NCBI GenBank assembly: GCA_963765265.1
Contig: CAVXVN010000011.1
Location: 62,001 to 126,000 of the forward strand
Source: Bacillus_BD sp963765265
Lineage (GTDB): Bacteria > Bacillota > Bacilli > Bacillales > Cytobacillaceae
Direction of reading: 5' to 3'
Length of the DNA stretch: 64,000 nt
The position numbers and the translations under genes were made by a program. The first letter of the stretch is position 1. Each line of letters begins with the position of its first letter. This document shows, piece after piece, positions 57,103 to 64,000 of this stretch. The notes beneath the pieces were generated by a model. The model saw only the letters and a list, made by a program, of their open reading frames with translations, was not told the origin of the DNA and ran no database searches.

Positions 57103-57117
57103 ATGGAAACGATTACA
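57103..57117 (+). promoter_or_regulatory. CcpA cre site upstream of the Rieske dioxygenase
   Basis: ATGGAAACGATTACA fits the cre consensus WTGNAANCGNWNNCW at all positions. It lies 65 bp before the predicted alpha-subunit start, implying glucose repression. Confidence 0.6.
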
Positions 57118-57181
57118 AGGGGATTTAATTATAAATGTGGCTTCATTTTTAAAAATAAAAAATAAGAAGGAGTTGTTTCCA

Positions 57182-58510
57182 ATGGTAAATAAGACTTTAG
57201 ATGCTCGGCTCAGTGATGGCACAAAAATTAGCGACCTAACCGTTCCAGAAGAAGGGATTATTTCTTCAAAAGTATGGTCAGATCCAGAAATTTTTGATCT
57301 TGAACTAAAAAAAGTATTTGCTAAAACTTGGAATTTTGTTGCTCACGAAACAGAAATACCGAACACAAATGATTATGTAACACGTTTTGTTGGTAACGAC
57401 CGTGTCATTGCTGTTCGCACTGAAGATGGCGTCAATGTATTTCTAAATGCTTGTGTGCATAAAGGAATGCATCTTTGCCGCCAGGATCACGGAAATACAA
57501 AGACGTTTAAATGTATTTATCATGGATGGACATATAGAACCAATGGTACCGTTGCAGGTGTGCCTGCGCAAAAAGAAGCTTATGGCGATACGTTGGATCG
57601 AAATAATTATAAATTAATTCAAGCTAGAGTAGAAAGCTATGGTGGCCTCATTTTCGCAACCTTTAATGAGGAAGCTCCATCACTAGATGAATGGCTTGGG
57701 GATATGAAATTTTATATTGATATTTATTTTAATAAAACACCTCAGGGAATGGAAGTCGTTGGACCGCCACAACGCTGGGTGGTCAGTGCAAACTGGAAAG
57801 CAGCAGCAGACAATTTTGCCTCAGACTCATACCATGCAGTAATGGCTCATGCGTCAGGTGTTGCATTGGGTCAAGTTCCACCAGATCCGAGATTTACGAT
57901 GTATGGAAAACAAATTTCCCTTCAAAATGGTCATGGTCTTGGGATTGTAGGGGGACCGCCGCATGTGAAACTACCAGAGTATTTGAATTATCCTGAAGAA
58001 ATTGTAAATGCAGCCAAAAACAAATTATCAACAGAGCAAATGGAAGTATTTAGAAAATCTAACTTTGTGCCAGGTAATATATTCCCGAATCTATCATTCT
58101 TAAATGTAATGCAAGGTTCACAACTAAATGAACAAGGACCGCCACAACCATTTATGACAATGCGTTTATGGCAGCCAAGAGGTGCAGATGAAATCGAAGT
58201 ATTTACTTGGTTGCTTGTTGATAAAGAATCACCGGAATGGTTTAAAGAACAAACCAAACAAAACTATATTGTTGGTTTTGGTTCTAGTGGAACATTTGAA
58301 GTGGATGATGCCGAGGTTTGGGCTGGTATGTCAAGGATTACCAAAGGTGTCATTGCACAGGAACGCTTAGAACTTCATTATGTAATGGGTATGCACAATG
58401 AACTAGTAACAGACTGGCCGGGTCCAGGTAAAGTTAGTCCAACTACATTTACAGAAGAAAATACTCGTAAGTTCTTCGCTCAGTGGAAGAAATTATTAAC
58501 TGAAGAATAA
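57182..58510 (+). CDS. Rieske aromatic ring-hydroxylating dioxygenase, alpha subunit
   Basis: From ATG 57182 (after AAGAAGGAG; the GTG at 57137 is before this site) the protein has 442 residues. The Rieske 2Fe-2S motif C-x-H-x17-C-x2-H is C91, H93, C111, H114. The mononuclear iron ligands are H218 and H223 in the D-x2-H-x4-H motif (D215 is the electron-bridge Asp; N211 matches NahAc N201), with a later Asp in EVDDAEVW. Such oxygenases put both atoms of O2 on an aromatic ring. The substrate is unknown; sequence type lies among biphenyl/naphthalene/phenylpropionate families. The gene for ferredoxin and reductase is not in the window. Confidence 0.9.
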   Translation: MVNKTLDARLSDGTKISDLTVPEEGIISSKVWSDPEIFDLELKKVFAKTWNFVAHETEIPNTNDYVTRFVGNDRVIAVRTEDGVNVFLNACVHKGMHLCRQDHGNTKTFKCIYHGWTYRTNGTVAGVPAQKEAYGDTLDRNNYKLIQARVESYGGLIFATFNEEAPSLDEWLGDMKFYIDIYFNKTPQGMEVVGPPQRWVVSANWKAAADNFASDSYHAVMAHASGVALGQVPPDPRFTMYGKQISLQNGHGLGIVGGPPHVKLPEYLNYPEEIVNAAKNKLSTEQMEVFRKSNFVPGNIFPNLSFLNVMQGSQLNEQGPPQPFMTMRLWQPRGADEIEVFTWLLVDKESPEWFKEQTKQNYIVGFGSSGTFEVDDAEVWAGMSRITKGVIAQERLELHYVMGMHNELVTDWPGPGKVSPTTFTEENTRKFFAQWKKLLTEE

Positions 58511-58526
58511 CAAAATATATCATCTT

Positions 58527-58710
58527 TTAACTTCATTCAAGTATCCACTTTTATAAGTGTGAGATGAATGTATATAGGTATAAAAAACAGTTGTGGTTTA
58601 AACCATTACTGAATGAAGTTAAGCCTCCGGCGGATGCCTCAGATTTTTTAAGGATGTTTATCGAGCAAGTTCGATAAACATCTGGGCGCAAATTCTCCAA
58701 GGCGAATTTG
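58527..58710 (+). repeat. Three successive hairpins between alpha and beta subunit genes
   Basis: Arms TTAACTTCATTCA (58527-58539)/TGAATGAAGTTAA (58610-58622) enclose 70 bases; then GATGTTTATCGA (58653-58664)/TCGATAAACATC (58671-58682) with a six-base loop; then CAAATTC (58689-58695)/GAATTTG (58704-58710). All stems are perfect. No coding frame crosses the region. Confidence 0.75.
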
Positions 58711-58730
58711 ATTTTATGGGGAGGGTTCGT

Positions 58731-59270
58731 ATGAATAGTAAAATCGATTTGAAAAGTAGACCAGTCAATTATAATGAGCCTTTATATTTTGAAGCCTTTG
58801 GTTTTTTACAAAATGAAGCATCTCTTTTAGATAACAAAAAATGGAGAGAATGGCTAACGATCTTAAGTGAAAATTTACATTATAGAATGCCAGTGAGAAC
58901 GGTCCCTCAAAGTCGTGAACCTGACTCAGAATTCTCAAATGAAATGTTCCATTTTTATGACAACTATAAGACAATCGCTATGCGTGTTGAACGTATGTAT
59001 ACAGAATTAGCATGGGCAGAAGATCCTTCTTCCAGAACCCGCAGATTTATTACGAATGTACGCGTATCTGAGCTGGAAGATAATAAGCTTGAAGCGAAAA
59101 GTTATATTTTACTGATGCGCAGCCAACATGATATTGCGAAATATCAAATGCTTTCAGCAGAAAGAATAGACATTTTAGTACAAACGGATAGCGGTTTAAA
59201 ATTGGAAAAACGTGATATATATGTAGATCAAACGACACTTGGAGTGGAAAATCTGGCAGTTTTCCTATAA
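58731..59270 (+). CDS. Rieske aromatic dioxygenase, beta subunit
   Basis: The 179-residue protein (ATG 58731, six bases after GGGGAGG; ATG 58716 overlaps that site) has the small-subunit fold: FGFLQNEASLLDNKKWREWL, LHYRMPVRTVPQSRE and ERMYTELAWAEDPSSRTRRF. It is structural and partners with alpha in the alpha3-beta3 enzyme. It lies 220 bp from the alpha gene, an unusually long gap that is filled with hairpins. Confidence 0.88.
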   Translation: MNSKIDLKSRPVNYNEPLYFEAFGFLQNEASLLDNKKWREWLTILSENLHYRMPVRTVPQSREPDSEFSNEMFHFYDNYKTIAMRVERMYTELAWAEDPSSRTRRFITNVRVSELEDNKLEAKSYILLMRSQHDIAKYQMLSAERIDILVQTDSGLKLEKRDIYVDQTTLGVENLAVFL

Positions 59271-59366
59271 TCCTTACCATTTCAGATTCTAATGTATCAG
59301 CAGTAATTATGCAACCACTTGAATTCAATTTGTATTCCCAACAGGAAGCTGTTATGCGTATCTTGA

Positions 59367-59504
59367 CTAGGAGAGAAATATGAAATAGCTATTGCAGCCA
59401 GCTTTGGACCGCTCCAGGGCGGATTACGGGCAAAATCATTTCCACAGGTGATGGACAAGCCCGTCGTGCCGATAAAGTTCATCACCAAATGTGTTGAAAG
59501 ATAA
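59367..59504 (+). pseudogene. Unassigned reading-frame fragment
   Basis: A 45-codon open stretch without start reads LGEKYEIAIAASFGPLQGG, then ends FITKCVER. It looks protein-like but I cannot match it. It could be a relic of a gene between beta subunit and VOC protein, such as an electron-transfer protein, but no Cys or flavin motif is present. Confidence 0.25.
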
Positions 59505-59519
59505 GGAGTGTTCTATATT

Positions 59520-60503
59520 ATGAGTCAACCTTTAGTAAAAAAACCTTTATTAGGAACAAACGACATCAATCAAGTTTGTTTTGTAGTCAAGGATATTGAA
59601 AGAGCATCCGTATCTTGGGCAAAGCTGCTTGGTGATGTAGTTCCAGAACCATTTGTAACTGCACCAGAGGAATTTTCACAAGTGAAATATTATGGTGAGG
59701 CTACGCCAGCAAGAAATAAATTAGCTTTCTTTAACACACCAGGAGTTCAAATTGAGCTTGTTGAACCAGACACAGTTCCAAACCTAATGCGCGAGTGTTT
59801 AGAAAAGGGAGAAGGCTATAATCACTTTGCCGTTGACGTAGATAAAATTTCAGAAACATTAGAAACAATGGAAGAAAAATATACAGTTGCTCAATCTGGT
59901 GAGTTTCATCCAGATAGTGGTCGTTATGCGTTCCTAGACACTCGTAGTAAATATAAAACTTTAATCGAGTTGTTAGAGTTTGGTGGACCTAAGACAGATG
60001 AACCACTTTCTCCAGCAACAGGTGACAGCCAATTTGCAGGCGAGCCATTACTTGGAACAAACAAAATCGCACAACTTTGCTTTGTTGTAAAAGATGTGGA
60101 AGAAGCACGTGATGCTTTCTGCAATATGTTAGGTGTGGAAAAATCAGCCATTCTTGAAAGTCCAGATCCAGAATTCGTGAAAGTTAAATTTAAAGGCGAG
60201 CCTACAGATGCTATTAACCGCTTTACTTTTATCGATACTCCACGAATTCAGATTGAATTAGTTGAACCTGATACTTCTTCACCAAGTACATGGCAGGAGC
60301 ACTTGGGGAAATATGGTGAAGGTGCACATCATATCGCATTCTGGGTGGATAGTGTGGACGAGAAAAAAGCATTACTAAATGAGGTTGGCTTCCCAACTAT
60401 CCAAGAAGGATTATTCTTTGATGGCGGCGGTCAATATGCTTATATGGATACAACTTCTGAATACGGAATCATTATTGAATTGTTGGAGTTATTCAAAAAG
60501 TAA
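59520..60503 (+). CDS. Tandem VOC (glyoxalase-like) protein
   Basis: The 327-residue protein (ATG 59520, after ATAAGGAGTG) is two fused vicinal-oxygen-chelate halves: LLGTNDINQVCFVVKDIERA and LLGTNKIAQLCFVVKDVEEA begin each. Both halves contain a full Gln-Glu-His-Glu set resembling glyoxalase I ligands: Q in NQVCFVV/AQLCFVV, E in VQIELVEP/IQIELVEP, H in YNHFAVDV/HHIAFWV, E in LIELLE/IIELLE. So both sites could bind metal. Its reaction is unknown; fused epimerases, lyases or dioxygenases are possible. It does not look like a standard extradiol enzyme. Confidence 0.75.
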   Translation: MSQPLVKKPLLGTNDINQVCFVVKDIERASVSWAKLLGDVVPEPFVTAPEEFSQVKYYGEATPARNKLAFFNTPGVQIELVEPDTVPNLMRECLEKGEGYNHFAVDVDKISETLETMEEKYTVAQSGEFHPDSGRYAFLDTRSKYKTLIELLEFGGPKTDEPLSPATGDSQFAGEPLLGTNKIAQLCFVVKDVEEARDAFCNMLGVEKSAILESPDPEFVKVKFKGEPTDAINRFTFIDTPRIQIELVEPDTSSPSTWQEHLGKYGEGAHHIAFWVDSVDEKKALLNEVGFPTIQEGLFFDGGGQYAYMDTTSEYGIIIELLELFKK

Positions 60504-60649
60504 TCCTTTGAGAGAATGATAGTTAATTAGATTAAACTTTCTAATCGAAAAGAGTTTCTGGGCACCAAGGCTTCTTGGTAGACAAGAAATAAATGCTAAA
60601 AGGTAAAATTTGATAGGGGTATTAAATGACTGCAAGGAGGAGTTTTTAA

Positions 60650-61546
60650 ATGACACTTCAAAAATTAGCAAATGCAATCATCAGGGTAAACGATGTTTCT
60701 GAAGCAGTGGATTTCAATGTAAATGTTTTTGGACTTAAAGAGATGGCTAGAGATGGTGATCATGTTTATCTAGGTTGTGGATTGGATAATGACTATGACT
60801 TAGTCTTAACATCTGGAGGAACTGGAATCAGTCAATTAGCCTATCAAGTATTAAATGAAGATGAATTAAAAATATATAAAAGGCGTATTGAAGAACTTGG
60901 TATTAAAGTGGAAGAGTTTACAGATGCAGAACCAGGACATCCTAAAAAAATCAGTTTTCTGTTACCTTCCACTAATAAAGATATTCGAATGGATTTAGTA
61001 ACGGTAGCAAATCAACGTTCTTACTATAATCCTGCATCTACTCCACACCGCAGTTTAACAGGTGCTGGCCCACAAGATTTAGATCACTTAGGAATTAAAG
61101 TGGCAGATGGTAAGAAATTCTCTGAGTTTGTGACAACGGCTTTAGATTTTAAACTTTCGGATATTTTCATGCCAGCACCAGAAATTTATGCAGCAACATG
61201 GGCACGTTCAAGAGAATATCACCATGATTTAGCGTTCTTTGGCAGCCACTCTTGTGACGAAACATTAGATCATATTGCATGGCGTTTTGAAGGTATCGAA
61301 CATATGAAGAGGGCTTTGGATATGATGGCACCTCATGGTTTGCAGCTCGAATTCGGTATCGGTAGACATGAAGTTGGTGCAAATCTCTTTGCATATTTCT
61401 GGGCAAATGGAAATCGTTATGAATTGAGTGCCGAAATGCCTCGAGTCACAGATGATCATTCAGAACCTTTGATTTGGGATGACATTACTAAATCTATGAC
61501 AGCTTGGCGTCAGTTAATGCCTGAAGGCTTCAAAGTAGGATCTTAA
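60650..61546 (+). CDS. Extradiol ring-cleavage dioxygenase (BphC/XylE-like VOC type)
   Basis: The 298-residue protein has the iron triad H146, H208 and E258 in DLDHLGI, TLDHIAWRF and NRYELSAE, with H192 and H240 as second-shell residues and Y249. The GRHEVGANLFAYF loop matches the extradiol signature. It differs clearly from the catechol enzyme at 30546, so it probably cleaves a substituted catechol made by the Rieske/SDR pair. Strong site AAGGAGGAG precedes ATG 60650. Confidence 0.85.
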   Translation: MTLQKLANAIIRVNDVSEAVDFNVNVFGLKEMARDGDHVYLGCGLDNDYDLVLTSGGTGISQLAYQVLNEDELKIYKRRIEELGIKVEEFTDAEPGHPKKISFLLPSTNKDIRMDLVTVANQRSYYNPASTPHRSLTGAGPQDLDHLGIKVADGKKFSEFVTTALDFKLSDIFMPAPEIYAATWARSREYHHDLAFFGSHSCDETLDHIAWRFEGIEHMKRALDMMAPHGLQLEFGIGRHEVGANLFAYFWANGNRYELSAEMPRVTDDHSEPLIWDDITKSMTAWRQLMPEGFKVGS

Positions 61547-61947
61547 TCCTCCTGATGTTCTACTTAATCTTGAGGTTTAGTGCCTAAGTATTTATTCGAA
61601 GCTTAGATTGCGGAGCACTGATTTTATGTTTGTAGTTTGTTAGCCCTTTGACATACTTAATAGAAACACCTTCAATTTATAATGGATTCCGTGTCAAGAC
61701 ACTTTTTGAAAAGTGCCTGAGCTGCAGTCTCTCCATGAATTTAGAATCTTCAACTTGAACTTATCCGGCAACAATGTAGGTATGTCGATAGTATTCAAGC
61801 GGTTTTGTATGGACGACCGTCAGATCTGAACGGGTTTGTTGAGCTTCGTAGACATAAGTGCTCACGACTCAATCTTTATCTTTGGATTAGATTATTATAT
61901 TAATCATTCTATGTCCAACATCTGAGTCCATTATACGATAGGAAAGG
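61547..61947. other. Intergenic region with a possible degraded transposase-like reading frame
   Basis: About 400 bp. On the minus strand a frame with scattered stops reads TRSDLTVVHTKPLEYYRHTY from about 61845 downward and GGCACTTTTC/GAAAAGTGCC-like repeats lie near 61700-61725. This could be the remnant of an insertion element; I cannot name a family. The region ends with the promoter and ribosome site of the MFS gene. Confidence 0.3.
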
Positions 61948-63214
61948 GTGTTTCATTTGGGGAAACGAAAGTTTTGGAGTTATGAGAATAAATTAGTTAC
62001 GATCTTTTTCTTTTCAATTGGTTTTGTATTTTTTGATAGACTAGCTATTAATTATCTTATTCCATTTATGCAGGAGGAATTTACTCTAACCAATACTCAA
62101 ATCGGATTAATTGGTTCGGCGTTAGGGATTACATGGGCAATCTCTGGTCCATTGGGAGGGTTATCTGTCCGACAGGGTTCAAAACAAAAAAACGGTCTTG
62201 GCTCTTTTTGTAGTACTGTTTTCGGTCTTGTCACTCATGCACGGATTAGTTGCATCTTTTGGGATGTTACTTGTTTTGCGAATGATTATGGGATTACTTG
62301 AAGGCCCAATTACACCAATTACCCAATCCATTTTGGCAGTAGAATCGTCAGAGAAACGTCGTGGCTTCAACATGGGACTCACGATGAATACTGGAAATGC
62401 CGTTTTTGGAAGTTTTGTGGCACCTCTTGTCATTGTCGCCTTAGCAAATGCATTTGATTGGCGGACTGCTTTTTATTTGACGATCATTCCAGGCCTGATT
62501 TTAGCTTTTTTCATTTTGAAGTCTGTGAAAAATCCCGAAAAAAGCGATATGACAGCCATTTCTCCTGCTGCTTCCAGTGAAAAAGTAAGCTTTAAAGATG
62601 TCATTAAACATCGGAACATCTGGTTATCCATCGTCATTTTCAGTTGTTTTATGATATATGTTATGTCTTTTAATATATTTGGACCAACCTTTCTTGTTAA
62701 TTTTAAACATTTTTCTCCGGGCACAATGAGCATCATTATGGCAGCGTTTGGAGCAGGGTTTGCCATTTTTGGGATGTTAGTTCCCGCGATTTCAGATCGT
62801 ATTGGCCGAAAACCGACAGCACTCATATTCGGATTTCTTTCCATATTCACTCCACTTGCCGTCTTGTTCATAGATTCCGTGGGTCTAATGGTTGTTATGG
62901 TTTTTCTATTTTCCTCAGGTATGGGTGTAGGAGCATTATTGATGTCTGTTATTCCAGCTGAAACGGTTCCACGTCAATATGCTGGAGTTACGGTAGGATT
63001 AGTGATTGGTATCGGGGAAGTATTTGGTGGTGTCCTTAACCCAATATTAAGTGGCATGGCTGCCGATGCTTGGGGCCTTACAGCTCCACTTATTATTGGC
63101 TCCAGTGCATCGTTGATTGCTTTTATTTTCTCACTATTTCTTAAAGAGACAGCACCAGTTAGGCTTGCAGAAAAAAATGAAATAGATACTAATTCTGTTG
63201 TAACAGATCTATAA
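61948..63214 (+). CDS. MFS transporter, anion/aromatic-acid symporter type (one frameshift)
   Basis: Removing one G of GGG at 62158-62160 joins LGGYLSDRVQNKKTVLALF and restores a 421-residue, 12-helix protein. N-terminal helix 1 carries FFDRLAINYLIPFMQEEF, and motif A GYLSDR is typical. Relatives import organic anions or aromatic acids; this one probably takes up the Rieske pathway substrate. The start could be GTG 61948 or TTG 61957. The second half retains SDRIGRKPTALIFG. Confidence 0.85.
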
Positions 63215-63364
63215 TTTGTAATTAATTTCTATCATGCTTTAGCTCGTGGCGCTTCCAATTGCGCCATGAGGTTTAAGAGTAATAGTAGGTACTTGTAGAT
63301 AAAAATGATCGAGCGATCGCTTTAGTCTATATATCATTGGTAATAAGGAATCCTTATAACCAAC

Positions 63365-63392
63365 ATAATATTTAGATATTTCTAATTATTAT
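63365..63392. promoter_or_regulatory. 28-bp operator candidate, copy of 55886
   Basis: ATAATATTTAGA, TATT, TCTAATTATTAT: same length and centre as the perfect repeat at 55886, with three or four changes. It lies 67 bp before the DapA-family start. Confidence 0.55.
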
Positions 63393-63458
63393 CAACAATA
63401 GATTAATATAGAATTATTAAATCGTTACCAATAACTTATTAAAGGGGAGAACTATAAA

Positions 63459-64000
63459 ATGGCACAATATACAAGAACAGAATCTAGACAATGGGCAAAA
63501 GAAAATCTGGACGGACTTATAAACGTTGTAATCCCTTCTTTTACACAAGATTTAAAAGGGTTAAATGAAAAAGGGATCAGACATGATGTAAAAAAATGTA
63601 TTGAACTAGGCTTTACTGGAACCTTACTTGTTTCAGAGGTGGTCATGTCACTAGAAGAATACATTCAATTTACGAAGATTGCTGTAGATGAGGCTGCAGG
63701 GAAATTAACAATCGTCCACCATGCTAGTTTTAACACTCTAGAAGATAACATCGAAGCTGTTCAATTGGCAGAAGAAGCAGGGGCTGATCTTGTTCTCCTT
63801 TCATATCCATCAAACTTCTATCCAAAAAACAGCCAGGAAATCTATGAATATACGAAAGCTGTCTGTGACGCTACCAACTTAGGTGTCATCCTTTTCCCTG
63901 TTCCGCTTTGGAACTTTGAACGTCTACATCCTGCTGCCATTGATCCAAAAGTGATCAGACAAATGCTTGATCATATTCCTAACATTGTCGCGATTAAAGC
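63459..64000 (+). CDS. DapA-family lyase/aldolase (cut by window end)
   Basis: Starting at ATG 63459 after AAAGGGGAG, 180 residues are visible, without a stop. The TIM-barrel DapA pattern is present: DGLINVVIPSFTQDLKGLN, GADLVLLSYPSNFYPKNS, and at the very end IVAIKA, whose Lys is the Schiff-base lysine. The usual GTTGES pyruvate-binding loop is changed to TGTLLVSE, so it is probably not a dihydrodipicolinate synthase. Hydratase-aldolases of bicyclic aromatic pathways (NahE/PhdJ) belong to the same superfamily and would suit the neighbours, but this is unproven. Confidence 0.8.
   Translation, partial: MAQYTRTESRQWAKENLDGLINVVIPSFTQDLKGLNEKGIRHDVKKCIELGFTGTLLVSEVVMSLEEYIQFTKIAVDEAAGKLTIVHHASFNTLEDNIEAVQLAEEAGADLVLLSYPSNFYPKNSQEIYEYTKAVCDATNLGVILFPVPLWNFERLHPAAIDPKVIRQMLDHIPNIVAIK

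Noticed and set aside
1..64000. tRNA, rRNA, or prophage genes
   Set aside because: None recognised by eye on either strand; a tRNA scan would be decisive but could not be run.

Overview
The window is low-GC DNA from a Firmicute of the Bacillaceae (Bacillus sensu lato). The evidence is the set of family types: DbpA/YxiN helicase, Des/DesR remnants, YerD, YfiT, YqxD, YjcZ-like tail, YesM/YesN, MmgD-MmgE-MmgF-like enzymes, AGGAGG ribosome sites, and CcpA cre boxes. Its dominant content is catabolism of aromatic compounds, which is unusual for this group in this form.

Layout. 0-16.5 kb: ordinary chromosomal genes (GH18 hydrolase, DbpA, a decayed desaturase plus DesR, aldo/keto reductase, a repeat protein with a YjcZ-like tail, C-N hydrolase, YfiT, SDR, YerD, DinG-type helicase, nitronate monooxygenase). 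16.8-31.9 kb: a phenol island. It holds a V4R (XylR/DmpR-type sensor) protein with a PucR-type C-terminus, a 4-oxalocrotonate tautomerase, the 2-methylcitrate enzymes, then a complete multicomponent phenol hydroxylase in the order beta, effector, alpha, gamma, reductase (the dmpLMNOP order), an XylE-type catechol 2,3-dioxygenase and an XylT-type ferredoxin. 32-38 kb: a TRAP transporter with a YesM/YesN two-component pair. 38.7-42 kb: nuclease, an orphan duplicate of the TRAP promoter next to a truncated gene, REP-like palindromes, YqxD and an ABM protein. 42-51.6 kb: a gentisate operon divergent from a LysR regulator (flavin monooxygenase, FAH hydrolase, gentisate dioxygenase, RraA-like protein, TauE-like permease, PPOX protein, MBL hydrolase, CoA transferase A and B). 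51.9-64 kb: a second LysR, thioesterase, BKACE, cyclase, dihydrodiol dehydrogenase, Rieske dioxygenase alpha and beta, a tandem VOC protein, a second extradiol dioxygenase, an MFS transporter and a DapA-family lyase cut by the window end.

How it works together (inference). Phenol or alkylphenol would be hydroxylated to catechol, cleaved in the meta position, and propionyl units from alkyl-substituted rings fed to the 2-methylcitrate cycle. A second branch would dioxygenate an unidentified aromatic ring (Rieske enzyme), rearomatise it (SDR) and cleave it (extradiol dioxygenase). A third branch runs through gentisate to central metabolites. Several steps are missing from the window: the rest of the meta pathway and the Rieske electron carriers.

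Quality warning. At least eleven otherwise intact genes carry one or two single-base frameshifts (thirteen sites). Every one is repaired by removing one base, often from a short homopolymer, and the repaired lengths match the families. This looks like insertion-biased sequencing error rather than decay. The des/desR pair is different, with several mixed lesions, and looks more like real decay.
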